A stretch of 64,000 bases of DNA from Bordetella parapertussis (GTDB lineage: Bacteria; Pseudomonadota; Gammaproteobacteria; Burkholderiales; Burkholderiaceae_B), in NCBI GenBank assembly GCA_945872285.1, contig CAMBZR010000004.1, forward strand, positions 1 through 64,000. Direction: 5' to 3'. Positions within the stretch are counted from its first letter, which is position 1. The number at the start of each line of letters is the position of its first letter. Both the position numbers and the translations under genes were made by a program. Positions 63,070-64,000 of the stretch are shown here, piece after piece. Below the pieces are notes generated by a model. The model saw only the letters and a program-made list of their open reading frames with translations, was not told where the DNA came from and ran no database searches.

Positions 63070-63081
63070 TTGTTGCAACAA
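63070..63081. promoter_or_regulatory. 12-bp palindrome upstream of prpE
   Basis: TTGTTGCAACAA is a perfect palindrome 21 bp before the prpE ATG. The rest of the 215-bp gap after the lipoprotein gene contains no recognisable gene and no strong promoter. Confidence 0.4.
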
Positions 63082-63102
63082 AAAGCACCCACGAGACCTC
63101 TG

Positions 63103-64000
63103 ATGAACCCGATCCAGCTGACCCATCAACATTCCCTTAGGCAAAAAGATGCGTTCTGGCGCGAAGAAGCCGCAGGCATCCACTGGGAGACCCCTTTTAC
63201 TGAAGTGCTTGATTATTCAAAGCCACCCTTCGCCCGCTGGTTTGTTGGCGGGCGCACAAACTTATGTTTTAACGCCGTTGACCGTTGGCTGGACACCCAA
63301 GCAGACGACCCAGCTTTGATCTGGATCTCGACCGAAGTCGAGCAAGAACTCACCTACAGTCGTCGGCAACTGTATCGCGAAGTCAATGCGGTCGCGGCAA
63401 TGTTGCAGGCTCAGGGTGTTAAGCAAGGCGATCGGGTGTTGATTTATATGCCGATGATGCCTGAGGCGGTTTTTGCCATGTTGGCCTGTGCACGCCTGGG
63501 GGCAATTCATTCTGTCGTGTTTGGCGGGTTTGCCTCGGTGAACCTGGCGCAGCGCATCGACGATGCCTCACCCAAGGTCATTGTGTGCGCGGATGCCGGT
63601 TCACGCGGGGGTAAAGTCACGCCCTACAAACCGTTGTTAGACAAAGCGATCGCGCTGGCGCAGCGACCACCCCAAAAAGTCATCGTGGTCGATCGTGGCT
63701 TGTTTGCCTTTGAACCCGTGGCAGGCCAAGACCTTGATTACGCGAGCCTTCGCACCCAGTTCGAGGGGGCCGTGGTGCCCGTGACATGGCTTGAGTCTTC
63801 AGAGCCTAGCTATGTGCTGTACACCTCAGGCACAACCGGCAAACCCAAGGGCGTTCAGCGTGATACGGGGGGCTACGCCGTGGCTTTGGCCTCGTCGATG
63901 CAGCGTATCTTTAACGGCAAACCCGGCGATACGTATTTGTGCACCAGTGATATTGGTTGGGTGGTCGGACACTCTTACATTGTGTATGGCCCGTTAATCG
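63103..64000 (+). CDS. prpE: Propionate--CoA ligase (partial, cut by window edge)
   Basis: The first 299 codons are in the window. The ATG at 63103 opens MNPIQLTHQHSLRQKDAFWR, followed by HWETPFTEVLDYSKPPFARW and FNAVDRWLD, typical of the PrpE/AcsA N-terminal domain. GDRVLIYMPMMPEAVFAML and SVVFGGFASVNLAQRI follow, then the ATP loop YTSGTTGKPKGVQRD and TSDIGWVVGHSYIVYGPL. PrpE-like rather than Acs is favoured by the GKPKGVQRDTGGYAVAL segment, and a Gly/Ala-rich acyl pocket lies outside the window. It activates propionate (possibly also acetate) to the CoA ester. The C-terminal lysine domain is beyond the edge. Confidence 0.88.
   Translation, partial: MNPIQLTHQHSLRQKDAFWREEAAGIHWETPFTEVLDYSKPPFARWFVGGRTNLCFNAVDRWLDTQADDPALIWISTEVEQELTYSRRQLYREVNAVAAMLQAQGVKQGDRVLIYMPMMPEAVFAMLACARLGAIHSVVFGGFASVNLAQRIDDASPKVIVCADAGSRGGKVTPYKPLLDKAIALAQRPPQKVIVVDRGLFAFEPVAGQDLDYASLRTQFEGAVVPVTWLESSEPSYVLYTSGTTGKPKGVQRDTGGYAVALASSMQRIFNGKPGDTYLCTSDIGWVVGHSYIVYGPLI

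Noticed and set aside
1-64000. tRNA, rRNA or riboswitch genes
   Set aside because: Gaps were read for tRNA-like cloverleaf arms and known leader motifs; nothing convincing was seen, though a covariance search could find a small RNA missed by eye.

Overview
The window looks like chromosomal DNA of a betaproteobacterium of the order Burkholderiales, most likely Alcaligenaceae (the Bordetella/Achromobacter side). This rests on conserved gene neighbourhoods (relA; trpB-trpA-accD; rne/rluC divergent; rpmF-plsX-fabHDG-acpP-fabF; rpoE-rseA-rseB-degP-lepA-lepB-rnc-era-recO; a lone rnfB next to nth) and on Bug-type tricarboxylate transporter receptors. It is an inference from gene content and order; no database search was done. 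No rRNA, tRNA, CRISPR array, insertion sequence or prophage gene was seen.

Layout. 1-3.0 kb (minus): a branched-chain amino acid type ABC transporter, cut by the left edge. 3.2-8.9 kb: rnfB-nth, intracellular PHB depolymerase phaZ, ferredoxin reductase, fdxA, pncB and a RidA protein. 8.9-14.3 kb (plus): relA, then trpB-trpA-accD, closed by a strong bidirectional terminator against rne (minus), which carries a 15-bp repeat array in its tail and a roughly 0.5-kb leader. 17.9-22.3 kb: rluC, a HAD phosphatase, msrPQ, an AmpD-like lipoprotein. 22.3-30.2 kb: an RsmI-like methylase and maf (minus), then yceD-rpmF-plsX-fabH-fabD-fabG-acpP-fabF (plus), so the core of type II fatty acid synthesis. fabF runs without a gap into a YgfX-like protein and the envelope-stress operon rpoE-rseA-rseB-degP (30.2-34.7 kb), followed by lepA-lepB-rnc-era-recO (34.8-39.8 kb).

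At 39.8 kb the housekeeping run stops and a 17-kb accessory catabolic and transport region begins: an acyl-CoA ligase / acyl-CoA dehydrogenase / ThDP enzyme / alcohol dehydrogenase operon (minus), a Bug receptor plus SDR pair (plus), a hydrolase / NMT1-like / Bug / RraA operon (minus), an amidase plus complete LivMHGFK-type ABC transporter operon (plus), and a crotonase (minus). The substrates cannot be read from sequence. Housekeeping genes resume with a BI-1/YccA membrane protein, pepA-holC, a CysB-type regulator, a Fur-box-preceded DUF2325 protein, an NlpC/P60 lipoprotein and the start of prpE, cut by the right edge.

The most notable sequence-level observations are a LivF-like ATPase with Arg in place of the Walker A lysine, a 17-bp tandem duplication that creates a six-codon leader ORF overlapping an SDR start, interlocked inverted repeats upstream of the amidase operon, a consensus -10 for rne inside the rluC start region implying a long rne leader, a probable Fur box before a four-cysteine DUF2325 gene, and a possible PhaR-like site before phaZ.
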